Origin: Pseudomonadota bacterium
Lineage (GTDB): Bacteria; Pseudomonadota; Gammaproteobacteria; Xanthomonadales; Xanthomonadaceae
Length of the DNA: 45,616 nt
Reading direction: 5' to 3'
NCBI GenBank assembly: GCA_023390905.1
Contig: JAEWBY010000064.1
Location: 1-45,616 of the forward strand
Made by a program: the position numbers and the translations under genes. How positions within the stretch are numbered: the stretch's first letter is position 1; the number at the start of each line of letters is the position of its first letter. This document shows positions 10,199 to 18,463 of this stretch, in pieces. The notes below the pieces were generated by a model, which had not been told where the DNA came from, ran no database searches, and was given only the letters and a program-made list of their open reading frames with translations.

Positions 10199-11398
10199 TC
10201 AGCGTCGCGCGAAGCGCTCGACCCAGCGCACGGCGTCCGCACAGCCGTCTTCCTGCCGCATCCGTGCGCCCAGCGCCGCCGCGCGCTGGCGGGCATCGGA
10301 GCCATCCGCATGCGCGATCGCGCGTGCGAGTCGATCGGCCGTGATCGTCGCGCCCTTCAGCGTATGCGCCATGATGCCGGCCGCACGCAGGCGCGCGGCC
10401 CAGAACGGCTGATCGCCGGCGAACGGCACGATGATTGACGGCACGCCCGCGCGGCAGGCCGAATGTGTGGTGCCCGAACCGCCGTGATGGATCGCCATCG
10501 CGGTGCGCGGCAGCAGCCAGTCATGCGGGACGTGGCCCACGGCGTGGAAATTCGCCGGCAGCCGCGTGGCGTCGATGCCGCTCCAGCCGGCATTGAACAA
10601 CGCACGCCGATCGCCGATCGCACCGACCACCGCATCGAGCAGCCGCGCGTTGTCGAAGCCGGCCATGCTGCCGAAGCCAACGTAGATCGGCGGCTCGCCC
10701 GCATCGAGGAAGCGCAGCAGCGACGCATCCGGCGTGAAGGTGCGTGCGAGCGGTGGAATCCACTGCCCGCAGATCCGCGCGTTCTCCGGCCAGTCCGCCG
10801 GCCGTGGCACCAGCGCGGGCGAGATGCCATACAGCACCGGATGCTGGTTCCATAGCGAGCGACGCGGCGGCAGGCCGATGTCGGCGCGCGCGCGATTGGT
10901 CGCCTTGCGCAGCAGATGCCAGGTCAGTTGATTGAACACATGATGGCTGCTGCGATTGAGCACGCGCGGCGGCGTGAACGGCAGGAAGGGTGCGGCGAAT
11001 TCGGCGGTCGGGGAAATCGGGATCAGCATCGTGCCGATCACCGGCACCTTCAGTGCTTCACCGGCCGAAAGCCCGACGAAGGCCGCCAGTCCCGAGACGA
11101 TCAGCCCGTCGCATTCGCGGCCGGCATCCACCGCCTGCCGCAGCCAATCGCCGCTGTGCGCCATCGTCAGGCGCGCCAGATTGCGTGCGATGCTCGACAT
11201 CGCGCCTTCGGCGGCGATGGTGGCGCGGATGTCGCCGGCCAGTGCGCGGCTGGGCAGGCCCAGCGCCTGCGCCGTGCCGAGCGTGGAGACATCGCCGAGC
11301 AGTTCGACCGCATGCCCCGCCTGCACCAGCGCATGACCCAGCGCCGCGAGCGGCCGCGTATCGCCCTCGGTGCCGTAGGTGATCATCAGGATCCTCAT
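10199..11398 (-). CDS. GT1-type (UDP-glucuronosyl/UDP-glucosyltransferase-like) glycosyltransferase
   Basis: This is a 399-residue GT-B fold glycosyltransferase of the family that glycosylates lipids, sterols and small molecules using nucleotide-activated sugars. The N-terminus (MRILMITYGTEGDTRPLAALG) carries the glycine-rich acceptor-domain loop typical of the sterol-glucosyltransferase-like group. The C-terminal donor-binding motif HHGGSGTTHSACRAGVP begins near residue 303 and is followed by FAGDQPFWA, matching the conserved D-Q pair that contacts the sugar. The ATG at 11398 was chosen because the family starts at this beta strand; the frame continues upstream with sequence that does not look coding. 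The gene is divergent from folE and convergent with recD, with no biosynthetic partner nearby, so the acceptor is unknown. There is no signal peptide or membrane segment, so cytoplasmic or membrane-peripheral action is likely. Confidence 0.85.
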   Translation of the reverse strand: MRILMITYGTEGDTRPLAALGHALVQAGHAVELLGDVSTLGTAQALGLPSRALAGDIRATIAAEGAMSSIARNLARLTMAHSGDWLRQAVDAGRECDGLIVSGLAAFVGLSAGEALKVPVIGTMLIPISPTAEFAAPFLPFTPPRVLNRSSHHVFNQLTWHLLRKATNRARADIGLPPRRSLWNQHPVLYGISPALVPRPADWPENARICGQWIPPLARTFTPDASLLRFLDAGEPPIYVGFGSMAGFDNARLLDAVVGAIGDRRALFNAGWSGIDATRLPANFHAVGHVPHDWLLPRTAMAIHHGGSGTTHSACRAGVPSIIVPFAGDQPFWAARLRAAGIMAHTLKGATITADRLARAIAHADGSDARQRAAALGARMRQEDGCADAVRWVERFARR

Positions 11399-11506
11399 GG
11401 CCCGAGCATAGCCGCCTGCGAATGCATCCCGTGCATGCGCCGGCCATGCGGGAGCAGCGGGGCAGGGCGATGGGTTACCATCACGCCCCCTTACGGAAAC
11501 CACGCC

Positions 11507-12103
11507 ATGAGCCAGTCCGACAAGAACAAGGTTACCCAGGCGCAGGCCGAGGATGCCGTGCGCGTGTTGCTGGAATGGGCCGGCGAAGATCCCACCCGCG
11601 AGGGACTGCTCGATACGCCCAAGCGCGTGGCCAAGGCCTACCGCGACTGGTTCAGCGGCTATGCGGTCGATCCGCGTGAATACCTGGCGCGCACCTTCGA
11701 GGAAGTGGCCGGCTATGACGAGATGATCGTCCTGCGCGACATCGAATACGAAAGCCACTGCGAGCACCACATGGCGCCGATCATCGGCCGCGCCCACGTC
11801 GGTTACCTGCCCAACGGCAAGGTCGTGGGCATCAGCAAGCTCGCGCGCGTGGTCGATGCCTACACGCGGCGCTTCCAGGTACAGGAAAAGATGACCGCGC
11901 AGATCGCCCACTGCATCCAGGACGTGCTGCAACCGCGCGGCGTGGGCATCGTCATCGAAGGCGCGCACGAATGCATGACCACGCGCGGCGTCCACAAGCG
12001 CGGCGTCAGCATGGTCACCTCGAAGATGCTCGGCGAATTCCGCGACGATGCACGCACGCGCGCGGAGTTCCTGCGCTTCATCGAGACCGGCGGCAAGCGC
12101 TGA
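11507..12103 (+). CDS. folE: GTP cyclohydrolase I (type IA, zinc-dependent)
   Basis: FolE converts GTP to 7,8-dihydroneopterin triphosphate, the first step of tetrahydrofolate synthesis, and also feeds preQ0/queuosine synthesis in many bacteria. The product is 198 residues. Zinc ligands are visible as C85 and H88 in SHCEHHMAP and C156 in AHECMTTRG. The substrate-binding segments GRAHVGYLPNGKVVGISKL and TRRFQVQEKMT are well conserved, so the enzyme should be active. The ATG at 11507 follows a weak ACGGA-type ribosome site; the same frame is open further upstream, but that part overlaps the divergent glycosyltransferase gene. The next gene starts 18 bp downstream. Confidence 0.97.
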   Translation: MSQSDKNKVTQAQAEDAVRVLLEWAGEDPTREGLLDTPKRVAKAYRDWFSGYAVDPREYLARTFEEVAGYDEMIVLRDIEYESHCEHHMAPIIGRAHVGYLPNGKVVGISKLARVVDAYTRRFQVQEKMTAQIAHCIQDVLQPRGVGIVIEGAHECMTTRGVHKRGVSMVTSKMLGEFRDDARTRAEFLRFIETGGKR

Positions 12104-12121
12104 TCGCACCGGGCCGGCACC

Positions 12122-12508
12122 ATGCCACACCGCGAGGCAGCGCCGTGTCCCTGTGGCAGCGGCCGGGCATACGCCGGGTGCTGCGGCGTGTTCCATCAGG
12201 GCGTTCCCGCACCGGATGCCGAGGCGCTGATGCGCTCGCGCTACAGCGCTTTCGTGCGCGCGGATGATGCCTATCTGCGCGCCACCTGGGATCCGGCCAC
12301 CGTGCCGGAAGACCTGGGTCTCGAGCCGGGCATCCACTGGCTGGGCCTGAGCGTGAAGCAGCACGTGGTGACCGGCGAAGATCGCGCCGAGGTCGAATTC
12401 ATCGCGCGCTATCGCATCGGTGGCGGCTCCGCGGTACGCCTGCATGAGCGCAGCCGCTTCGTGCGCCGCGAGGGACGCTGGTTCTACGTGGATGGCGATC
12501 ACCGCTGA
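12122..12508 (+). CDS. YchJ-family SEC-C motif protein (UPF0225)
   Basis: This is a 128-residue cytoplasmic protein of the YchJ/UPF0225 family. The N-terminal SEC-C zinc motif is visible as CPCGSGRAYAGCC at residues 9-21, followed by the family segment ALMRSRYSAFVRADDAYLRATW. The C-terminal half (VEFIARYRIGGG, RSRFVRREGRWFYVDG) matches the NTF2-like YchJ domain. No enzymatic role is established for the family; the SEC-C motif binds zinc and in SecA mediates partner contacts. It starts 18 bp after folE on the same strand and is probably co-transcribed with it. The function is not known and I do not infer one. Confidence 0.85.
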   Translation: MPHREAAPCPCGSGRAYAGCCGVFHQGVPAPDAEALMRSRYSAFVRADDAYLRATWDPATVPEDLGLEPGIHWLGLSVKQHVVTGEDRAEVEFIARYRIGGGSAVRLHERSRFVRREGRWFYVDGDHR

Positions 12509-12658
12509 GAGCACGTAGCGGCGTGCGCGGCGATGCCGGTTTGCGCCGTTGCCGGTGTGCTTCTTGCGCGTCTGCGTGCCATGCGTGCGTGAGGGTCGCA
12601 ATCGGAGGGCGGTGACGGCAAAGTACGGCTTCCCCCAGAGGGCCAGGGAGGCCTTGCA

Positions 12659-13927
12659 ATGAAATCGCTGCTGTTGCTGAGCCTGCTTGCGTCGCAGGAA
12701 CCGGCTGCCACGCCGGCGGCTCCGATCCTGCCGGCACGCGACCCGGTGTTCGAATCCTGCCTGGTCACGCTGCGTGCGCAGGCCGCACGGCAGGGCATCG
12801 ATGGCGCACGCTTCGACGAGTACACCCGCACGCTGATCAATGATCCGGGCGTGCTCGATCTGCTCGATGCACAACCCGAGTTCACCACGCCGCTGTGGGA
12901 TTACCTGGCCGCACTGGTGGACGAACAGCGCGTCGTCGATGGCAAGGCCATGCTCGCGCAGCATCGCGATCTGCTGGCGCGCGTGTCCGCTCAATACGGC
13001 GTGGATGCGGAAACCGTGGTCGCCGTGTGGGGCGTGGAGAGCGATTACGGACGCGTGTTCGGCAAGCGGCCGCTGCTGGCCTCGCTGGCCACGCTGTCCT
13101 GCTTCGGGCGCAGGCAGGCATTCTTCCGCGGCGAATTCCTGTCGCTGCTGAAACTGCTGCAATCGGGCGATCTGCGTGCCGAGGGACTGACCGGTTCCTG
13201 GGCCGGTGCGTTCGGCCACACCCAGTTCATGCCATCGACCTATGCGCGCATCGCCGTGGATGGTGATGGCGATGGGCGGCGCGATCTGGTCGGCAGCATT
13301 CCCGATGCACTGGCGTCCACCGCCAACTATCTGAAGCAGGCCGGCTGGATCACCGGCGCGCTATGGGGCCACGAAGTGCGGTTGCCGCCGGGCTTCGATG
13401 CGGCGCAGGCCGGGCGCACGCAGCGACGCCCGTTGTCCGAATGGATCGCGCGCGGCGTCACCCGCGTCGATGGCCTCCCCTGGCCGACCGATCCGGTGGC
13501 GACCGCCGTCAACGGTGCGGTGCTGGTCCCGACCGGCACGCAGGGGCCAGCGTTCCTGGCGTTCCGCAACTACGATGCGATCTATGCCTACAACGCCGCG
13601 GAAAGCTATGCGCTGGCGATTGCACTGCTGTCCGATCGCCTGCGCGGGGGTACCGGGATTGCGACGCCCTGGCCGACGGACGATCCCGGCCTCTCGCGCG
13701 AGCAGCGCCGGCAATTGCAGGTCCTGCTGCTGGCGCGCGGCCATGCGATCGGTGCGGCCGACGGCATGATCGGCACGCAGACGCGCCGCGCGATCCAGAC
13801 CGAGCAACTTCGGCTCGGGCTGCAACCGGCCGATGGCCGTGCAGGAACCAGAATCCTCGGCGCCTTGCGGCTGGCCGGTCCACCAATCGGATTGCCCCCG
13901 TCCGCCGGATCGGAGCGCGCGCCGTGA
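12659..13927 (+). CDS. MltB-family lytic murein transglycosylase (GH103) with C-terminal peptidoglycan-binding domain
   Basis: This enzyme cleaves the MurNAc-GlcNAc bond of peptidoglycan with formation of 1,6-anhydro ends, acting in the periplasm. The 422-residue product has the SLT/MltB catalytic core with the general acid at E127 in VWGVESDYG, the family segment WAGAFGHTQFMPSTYARIAVDGDG and the NAESYALAI-like stretch that closes the cleft. A PG_binding_1 domain occupies about residues 345-405 (LLLARGHAIGAADGMIGTQTRRAIQ). The N-terminus (MKSLLLLSLLASQEPA) is a short hydrophobic export signal; there is no lipobox cysteine, so this is more like a soluble periplasmic form than lipoprotein MltB. 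The start is supported by GGGAGG about 8 bp upstream. The stop overlaps the next gene's GTG by 4 bp. Confidence 0.92.
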   Translation: MKSLLLLSLLASQEPAATPAAPILPARDPVFESCLVTLRAQAARQGIDGARFDEYTRTLINDPGVLDLLDAQPEFTTPLWDYLAALVDEQRVVDGKAMLAQHRDLLARVSAQYGVDAETVVAVWGVESDYGRVFGKRPLLASLATLSCFGRRQAFFRGEFLSLLKLLQSGDLRAEGLTGSWAGAFGHTQFMPSTYARIAVDGDGDGRRDLVGSIPDALASTANYLKQAGWITGALWGHEVRLPPGFDAAQAGRTQRRPLSEWIARGVTRVDGLPWPTDPVATAVNGAVLVPTGTQGPAFLAFRNYDAIYAYNAAESYALAIALLSDRLRGGTGIATPWPTDDPGLSREQRRQLQVLLLARGHAIGAADGMIGTQTRRAIQTEQLRLGLQPADGRAGTRILGALRLAGPPIGLPPSAGSERAP

Positions 13928-14772
13928 TCCATGACGATCGCTTCGACGACCTTCCCGCATGGCGCATCGATCTGCCGCACGGGCAGGCGCATGTCAGCGC
14001 GCATGGCGGGCAGTTGCTGTCCTGGCGCCCACAGGACGGCGAGGACGTGTTCTGGTGTTCGCCGATCACGCGCCGGCCGCCGCAGGCGATTCGCGGCGGC
14101 GTGCCGATCTGCTGGCCGTATTTCGGTCGACAGGGACAGCCACCGGACGCCGTGCAGCATGGACATGCGCGCATCAGCCCCTGGCAGTTCATCGACGCGC
14201 GCGCCGATGGCGATGACGTGGTGATCGATCTTGCGCTGCCGCCCCACGCGCACACGCCGCTGCGCCTGCGCCAGCGGTTGCGGTTCGGCGCGGACACGCT
14301 GGTGCAGACGCTGGTCAGCGAAAATCCGTCGGACGCGGCGGTGACGCTGACCCAGGCGCTGCACAGCTATTTCGCGGTCGGAGACGTGCGCGGCGTGCGG
14401 CTGGATGGACTGGAAGGCTGCCTGTACGAAGACAAGATCCGCGGCGGACGCCACCGGCAGGACGCGCCGTGGCGGCTGGAGGCGATCGAGGGCGACGCCG
14501 CCTGCGATCGCATCTATGCGACCACGACGCCGCGCTTTGTACTGCGCGATCCGGTGCGCTCGCGCCGACTCGTGCTGGAAACGCGCGGCAGCCGATCGCT
14601 GGTGCTGTGGAATCCGCGTGCCGCGGGCGCGGCCATCCCCGATCTGCCCGCGCAGGGCTGGCAGGGGTTTCTCTGCGTCGAGACCGCCAACGCCGGCGAC
14701 GATGTGATCACGTTGCAACCGGGCGGCGAACACCGCCTCAGCCAGCGCGTGACCGTCGCGCCGCTGGACTGA
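13924..14772 (+). CDS. D-hexose-6-phosphate mutarotase (YeaD-like aldose-1-epimerase fold)
   Basis: This is a 282-residue member of the YeaD branch of the galactose mutarotase-like superfamily. Relatives interconvert alpha and beta anomers of hexose 6-phosphates in the cytoplasm. Supporting motifs are AHGGQLLSWRP at residues 26-36, the phosphate-site stretch IRGGVPICWPYFGR, the histidine-bearing VQHGHARISPW at 77-87, and the catalytic glutamate E253 in CVETANAGDD. The GTG start at 13924 sits inside the stop of the transglycosylase gene (GTGA overlap) and matches the family N-terminus; an upstream open stretch in this frame lies wholly within the previous gene. The two genes are translationally coupled, although I know of no shared pathway. 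Confidence 0.9.
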   Translation: MIHDDRFDDLPAWRIDLPHGQAHVSAHGGQLLSWRPQDGEDVFWCSPITRRPPQAIRGGVPICWPYFGRQGQPPDAVQHGHARISPWQFIDARADGDDVVIDLALPPHAHTPLRLRQRLRFGADTLVQTLVSENPSDAAVTLTQALHSYFAVGDVRGVRLDGLEGCLYEDKIRGGRHRQDAPWRLEAIEGDAACDRIYATTTPRFVLRDPVRSRRLVLETRGSRSLVLWNPRAAGAAIPDLPAQGWQGFLCVETANAGDDVITLQPGGEHRLSQRVTVAPLD

Positions 14773-14860
14773 TCCGCCGCGGGCGCGGGCAGGCGCGGGC
14801 GCTCGCTACATCACGTGCGCGGCTATACACTGCCGCCTCTTCCGCCGATCACCCTCCTTC

Positions 14861-16099
14861 GTGAACGCAGATACCGACGCCTTCCGTGGCCGCCGCGCAG
14901 CGCTGATCTTCATTTTCATCACCGTGCTGATCGACATCCTGTCGTTCGGCGTGATCATTCCCGTGCTGCCCGGACTGGTGCGCGAGTTCGTCGGCGGCGA
15001 TTACGCGAAGGCGGCGTGGTGGGTCGGCATCTTCGCCACGCTCTACGCGGCGATCCAGTTCTTCTGTTCGCCGATCCAGGGCGCGCTGTCCGATCGCTTC
15101 GGCCGTCGACCGGTGATCCTGCTGTCCTGCTTCGGGCTGGGCATGGACTTCATCCTGATCGCGCTGGCGCAATCCTTGCCCTGGCTGCTGATCGCGCGCG
15201 TGTTCTCCGGCGTGTTCTCCGCCAGTTTCACCACCGCCAACGCGTATATCGCCGACATCACGCCGCCGGAAAAGCGCGCGCAGGCGTTCGGCATGATCGG
15301 CGCGGCGTTCGGCCTGGGCTTCATCATCGGGCCGATCATCGGCGGCCAGCTCGGCGCGATCGATCTGCGCCTGCCGTTCTGGTTCGCCGCCGGCATGGCC
15401 CTGCTCAATTTCCTGTACGGCCTGTTCGTGCTGCCCGAATCGCTGCCGAAGGAAAAGCGCACCACGCGCTTCGACTGGTCGCATGCCAATCCGGTCGGAT
15501 CGCTGGTGCTGCTGAAAAGCTATCCGCAGGTGTTCGGACTGGCGGCCGTCGTGCTGATCGCCAATCTCGCGCACTACGTGTATCCGAGCGTGTTCGTGCT
15601 GTTCGCCGAGTACCAGTACCACTGGAACGAGAAGCAGGTCGCGTGGGTGCTGGCGGTGGTCGGCGTGTTCAGCGTGATCGTGCAGGGCGGACTGGTGGGT
15701 CGCGTCGTGCCGAAGCTGGGCGAGCGGCGCACGCTGTTGTTCGGGCTGGCGTGCGGCGTGATCGGCTTCTTCATCTACGGTCTGGCGGGGACCGGCTGGA
15801 TGTTCCTCGCGGGCCTGCCGATCAGCGCGCTGTGGGGACTGGCAGGCCCGGCCACGCAGGCGTTGATTACGCGGCAGGTCGGCCCGGAGGTGCAGGGCCG
15901 CATCCAGGGCGCGCTGATGAGCCTGGTCAGCCTGGCTGGCGTGTTCGGGCCGATGATGTTCGCCAGCACCTTCGCCTTGTTCATCGGGAAGAAGGCGCCG
16001 GCGCATCTGCCGGGCGCGCCGTGGATCCTCGCCTCGCTGTTGCTGTTCATCGGCTGGCTGGTCGCGTGGCGCTTCGCACGAGCGCGACCGCAGGCATGA
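14861..16099 (+). CDS. MFS transporter, TetA-like (TCR/Tet) family
   Basis: This is a 412-residue inner-membrane proton-driven transporter with about 12 hydrophobic segments. The first helix begins right after the basic GRRAAL (residues 10-15). Motif A between helices 2 and 3 is DRFGRRPVILL (D78 onward), and the first half ends with the TetA-like FTTANAYIADITPPEKRAQAFG and GAAFGLGFIIGPIIGG (motif C). The family exports drugs or metabolites by antiport. Chromosomal members like this are common in Xanthomonadales, and the sequence alone does not show tetracycline resistance. The start is a GTG with no clear ribosome site, chosen because it precedes helix 1 by the usual distance. The gene ends just before a strong hairpin at 16104. 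Confidence 0.88.
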   Translation: MNADTDAFRGRRAALIFIFITVLIDILSFGVIIPVLPGLVREFVGGDYAKAAWWVGIFATLYAAIQFFCSPIQGALSDRFGRRPVILLSCFGLGMDFILIALAQSLPWLLIARVFSGVFSASFTTANAYIADITPPEKRAQAFGMIGAAFGLGFIIGPIIGGQLGAIDLRLPFWFAAGMALLNFLYGLFVLPESLPKEKRTTRFDWSHANPVGSLVLLKSYPQVFGLAAVVLIANLAHYVYPSVFVLFAEYQYHWNEKQVAWVLAVVGVFSVIVQGGLVGRVVPKLGERRTLLFGLACGVIGFFIYGLAGTGWMFLAGLPISALWGLAGPATQALITRQVGPEVQGRIQGALMSLVSLAGVFGPMMFASTFALFIGKKAPAHLPGAPWILASLLLFIGWLVAWRFARARPQA

Positions 16100-16103
16100 G
16101 AAA

Positions 16104-16127
16104 GGCCGGAGTCCCGCGACTCCGGCC
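16104..16127. terminator. Hairpin between convergent genes (probable bidirectional terminator)
   Basis: A perfect 9-bp stem (GGCCGGAGT / ACTCCGGCC) with a 6-nt loop lies between the convergent MFS and PepSY genes. On the minus strand the stem is followed by TTT, so it best terminates the PepSY transcript. It starts 5 bp after the MFS stop and may serve both genes. Confidence 0.7.
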
Positions 16128-16149
16128 CTCGGTGATCACAACGGCGTGA

Positions 16150-16605
16150 TCAATCGTTCTCGACGTGGATGATCTCGCCGGTCTTGGCGTCGAGATGGAT
16201 TTCCACATCGTTGCCGTCGGCGCGCTCGGCCTCGGCCTTCCACACGCCGTCGTCGTGATCGACGTCATGCACCTTGGAATATCCGGCCGCGGCCAGCTTG
16301 GCCTTGATGTCGTTCTCGCTGAGGTTGGACACCAGCGCTTCCGCCATCACTTCGCCGTTGGCGGGATTGATGCGCACGTCGACGCGATTGCCGTCGGCGC
16401 TGGTGGCGTCGGTTTCCCACATGCCGTCCTCGAAATCCAGATCATCGATGCGGGTGTAGCCTTTCTCCGTGAGCAGCGCGCGCACCTGCGGTTCGGTCAT
16501 CGAAGCCTTGGCCGGATCGGCGGTCTGCGCCTGCGCCATCAGCGGCGCGGCAGCCAGCACGGCGGCGGCGAGCAGGCCGCGTCGAAGGGAATCATGCTTG
16601 AGCAT
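16150..16605 (-). CDS. Secreted protein with two tandem PepSY-like domains
   Basis: This 151-residue protein has a clear Sec signal peptide (charged MLKHDSLRRG, then AAAVLAAAPLMAQAQ, cleavage likely after AQA near residue 26) and a very acidic mature part. The mature sequence is an internal duplication: about residues 37-90 (MTEPQVRALLTEKGYTRIDD ... GEVMAEALV) and 95-149 (LSENDIKAKLAAAGYSKVHD ... GEIIHVE) share the pattern helix, D-D-G-x-W-x-x-x-A, a G-N-x-V-x-I/V strand and the PepSY-type ending D/N-x-x-T/N-G-E. PepSY domains are thought to inhibit peptidases or modulate partners in the periplasm. The start is well supported by AAGGAG six bases upstream. The 112-bp gap after benE suggests its own promoter or read-through. 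Confidence 0.85.
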   Translation of the reverse strand: MLKHDSLRRGLLAAAVLAAAPLMAQAQTADPAKASMTEPQVRALLTEKGYTRIDDLDFEDGMWETDATSADGNRVDVRINPANGEVMAEALVSNLSENDIKAKLAAAGYSKVHDVDHDDGVWKAEAERADGNDVEIHLDAKTGEIIHVEND

Positions 16606-16717
16606 CGTTCGCTCCTTGTGGATGGGAGCCCGATACTGGCGCGCTCGACGTCACTCGCCGATGAATCCGCCGCACGTGCCACCGCGTCGGTTAATCGCGG
16701 TGAAAGCGCCGTGAGCG

Positions 16718-17890
16718 TCAGCGTGAACGCCACAGCAGCAGGGTCAGCACACCGGCGATCAACCCCCAGAACGCCGAGCCGATGCCGGCCAGCGACAGGC
16801 CCGATGCAGTGACCAGGAAGGTGACGAGCGCCGGTTCGCGTTCGGAGTCCTCGCGCAGCGCGGACGCCAGGCTGTTGCCGATCGTGCCGAGCAGCGCGAT
16901 GCCCGCGATCGCCATGATCAGTTCCTTCGGGAATGCGGCGAACAGCGCCGCCACGGTCGCGCCGAATATCCCGATCGCGATGTAGAACACGCCGGCGAAG
17001 ACCGAAGCCATGTAGCGGCGATGGGGGTCCTCGTGCGCCTCGCGACCCATGCAGATCGCGGCGGTGATCGCGGCCAGGTTCAGTGCGAACGCGCCGAACG
17101 GCGCGAGCAGCAGATTGATCACGCCGGTCCAGCCGACCACCGGCGAGATGGGGATCGCATAGCCCGATGCACGGATCACCGCCACGCCGGGCACGTTCTG
17201 CGAAGCCATCGTCACCACGAACAACGGCAGCGCGATGCCGAACAGCGCGGCCAGCGAAAAACTCGGTGCGATGAAGATCGGCCTGGCCAGTTGCCAGTGG
17301 AGATCCTGCGTCTTCAGCAGGCCGAGTCCCGCTGCGCAGGCGATGCCGATGATCAAGGTCAGGATCACCGCATAGCGCGGCGCCAGGCGGCGCGCCAGCA
17401 GATAGACGACGAACATCGTCAGCGCCATGCCGAGCTGGGTGTTCATCGCGACGAAGGCATCGAGGCCGAAGCGCAGCAACACGCCGGCCAGCATGCCCGA
17501 GGCCAGCGACACGGGAATGCGGCTGATCATCCGTTCGAACACGCCGGAGAATCCGCACAGCGTGATCAGCGCGGCCGAGATCAGGAACGCGCCGATCGCA
17601 TCGGACAAGGGCAATCCGGCCACGCTGCTGATCAGCATCGCCGCGCCGGGTGTGGACCACGCGGTCACCACCGGCATGCGATAGCGCAGTGACAGGCCGA
17701 TGCAGGTCACGCCCATGCCCAGGCCGAGCGCCCACATCCAGGAGCTGATCTCGGCCGGCGACGCACCGAGCGTCTGCGCGGCCTGGAACACGATCACGGC
17801 CGAACTGGCGAAGCCCACCAGCACGGTGACAAAGCCCGCGGCGATCGCCGACAGGGAAAGATCACGCCACAACGGAGAACGGGACGTCAT
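16718..17890 (-). CDS. benE: BenE-family benzoate/aromatic membrane transporter
   Basis: This is a multi-pass inner-membrane transporter of the BenE/YdcO family (about 390 residues), whose namesake is associated with benzoate-proton symport. Family hallmarks include GFASSAVIVFQAAQTLGAS, the conserved RMPVVTAWSTPGAAMLISS, SGMLAGVLLRFGLDAF, and the central VVTMASQNVPGVAVIRASGY. No benzoate catabolic genes lie in the window, so the substrate is uncertain; E. coli ydcO is likewise uncharacterised in this respect. I chose ATG 17890 (MTSRSPLWRDLSLSA) because it gives the usual short N-terminus. An in-frame ATG at 17920 would add ten residues and has a GGGGGAG stretch too close to it to be ideal. 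Confidence 0.9.
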   Translation of the reverse strand: MTSRSPLWRDLSLSAIAAGFVTVLVGFASSAVIVFQAAQTLGASPAEISSWMWALGLGMGVTCIGLSLRYRMPVVTAWSTPGAAMLISSVAGLPLSDAIGAFLISAALITLCGFSGVFERMISRIPVSLASGMLAGVLLRFGLDAFVAMNTQLGMALTMFVVYLLARRLAPRYAVILTLIIGIACAAGLGLLKTQDLHWQLARPIFIAPSFSLAALFGIALPLFVVTMASQNVPGVAVIRASGYAIPISPVVGWTGVINLLLAPFGAFALNLAAITAAICMGREAHEDPHRRYMASVFAGVFYIAIGIFGATVAALFAAFPKELIMAIAGIALLGTIGNSLASALREDSEREPALVTFLVTASGLSLAGIGSAFWGLIAGVLTLLLWRSR

Positions 17891-17989
17891 AAGCCGATCG
17901 CATGGACCAAGGAACGCCATTCTCCCCCAAACAGGCGCTCGCGCCGGCGCTTCAACCCATCCGGCTTCCGCTCTCGCTGATCCCCGCGC

Positions 17990-18325
17990 TCAAAGCTTCT
18001 GCTTCACGAACTCCGCATTGAGCGCATAGACCAGGCGGCCGATTTCCGGCGTCAGGCAGGTGTTGAAGGTATTGGGATCCTGGCAGCGGGATTCGATCCC
18101 GCTGGCGACCTCGCGCAGCCCGTACGCGGCAAGAATTCCGCGCGCCCGCACGAAGCAGGCCTGTCCCGGCGATCCCTGCTGCAGGTTGCCGTACTTGGTG
18201 CTGCAGTACGTCATCGCGCTGGCGATGGCGGCGGAGTTCACCGAATACAGCGCCGGGCCGGGCGTGGCGGCCGTCGCGCCGGCGGACGCGAACGCCAGGG
18301 TGGCGGCAAGCAGGCAGGTACGCAT
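17990..18325 (-). CDS. Small secreted four-cysteine protein of unknown function
   Basis: I do not recognise a family for this 111-residue protein. It has a convincing signal peptide (MRTCLLAATLAFASAGATA, cleavage near residue 19-20) and a mature part of about 91 residues with exactly four cysteines (C41, C57, C81, C90), which suggests two disulfides in the periplasm or outside the cell. The mature sequence looks helical and is not repeat-like. The ATG at 18325 is supported by GTGGAG with good spacing; a longer frame upstream is not credible because it would bury the signal peptide. The gene stands alone between benE and the methylglyoxal-synthase-like gene, all on the minus strand. The ribosome site lies within a possible hairpin (18327-18362). 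Confidence 0.7.
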   Translation of the reverse strand: MRTCLLAATLAFASAGATAATPGPALYSVNSAAIASAMTYCSTKYGNLQQGSPGQACFVRARGILAAYGLREVASGIESRCQDPNTFNTCLTPEIGRLVYALNAEFVKQKL

Positions 18326-18326
18326 G

Positions 18327-18362
18327 GGGACACTCCACGAGAGAAACGGGCCGCAGTGTCCC
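18327..18362 (-). promoter_or_regulatory. Possible translation-controlling hairpin upstream of the four-cysteine protein
   Basis: An 8-bp inverted repeat (GGGACACT / AGTGTCCC) with a 20-nt loop ends 1 bp before the start codon at 18325. In the mRNA the 3' arm overlaps the end of the GTGGAG ribosome binding site, so folding could hide the start. The stem is short and could be chance. Confidence 0.3.
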
Positions 18363-18463
18363 GCCGCGCGCGTGGCAAAGCAATTCATATTGGTGCCAAT
18401 GCCATCCACGGTTCACCGCAATCGCGGACTGTGCGGGGAACGGACGGTTTCCGGCCAATGTCG

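Noticed and set aside
10199..13219. A 1006-codon minus-strand frame extending the glycosyltransferase over folE, ychJ and mltB
   Set aside because: Three well-supported plus-strand genes occupy that DNA. The glycosyltransferase begins properly at 11398 with the family N-terminus.
13363..13923. N-terminal extension of the mutarotase
   Set aside because: The frame is open upstream but lies entirely within the lytic transglycosylase coding sequence. The GTG at 13924 gives the normal family N-terminus.
14861..16099. Calling the MFS transporter a tetracycline resistance determinant
   Set aside because: The sequence belongs to the broad TCR/Tet group, but chromosomal members with other substrates are common, and there is no tetR-type repressor or mobile element beside it.
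18389..18400. ATTGG-TG-CCAAT palindrome
   Set aside because: The arms are only 5 bp and it is 64 bp from the nearest start. Such a short palindrome is expected by chance in 45 kb.
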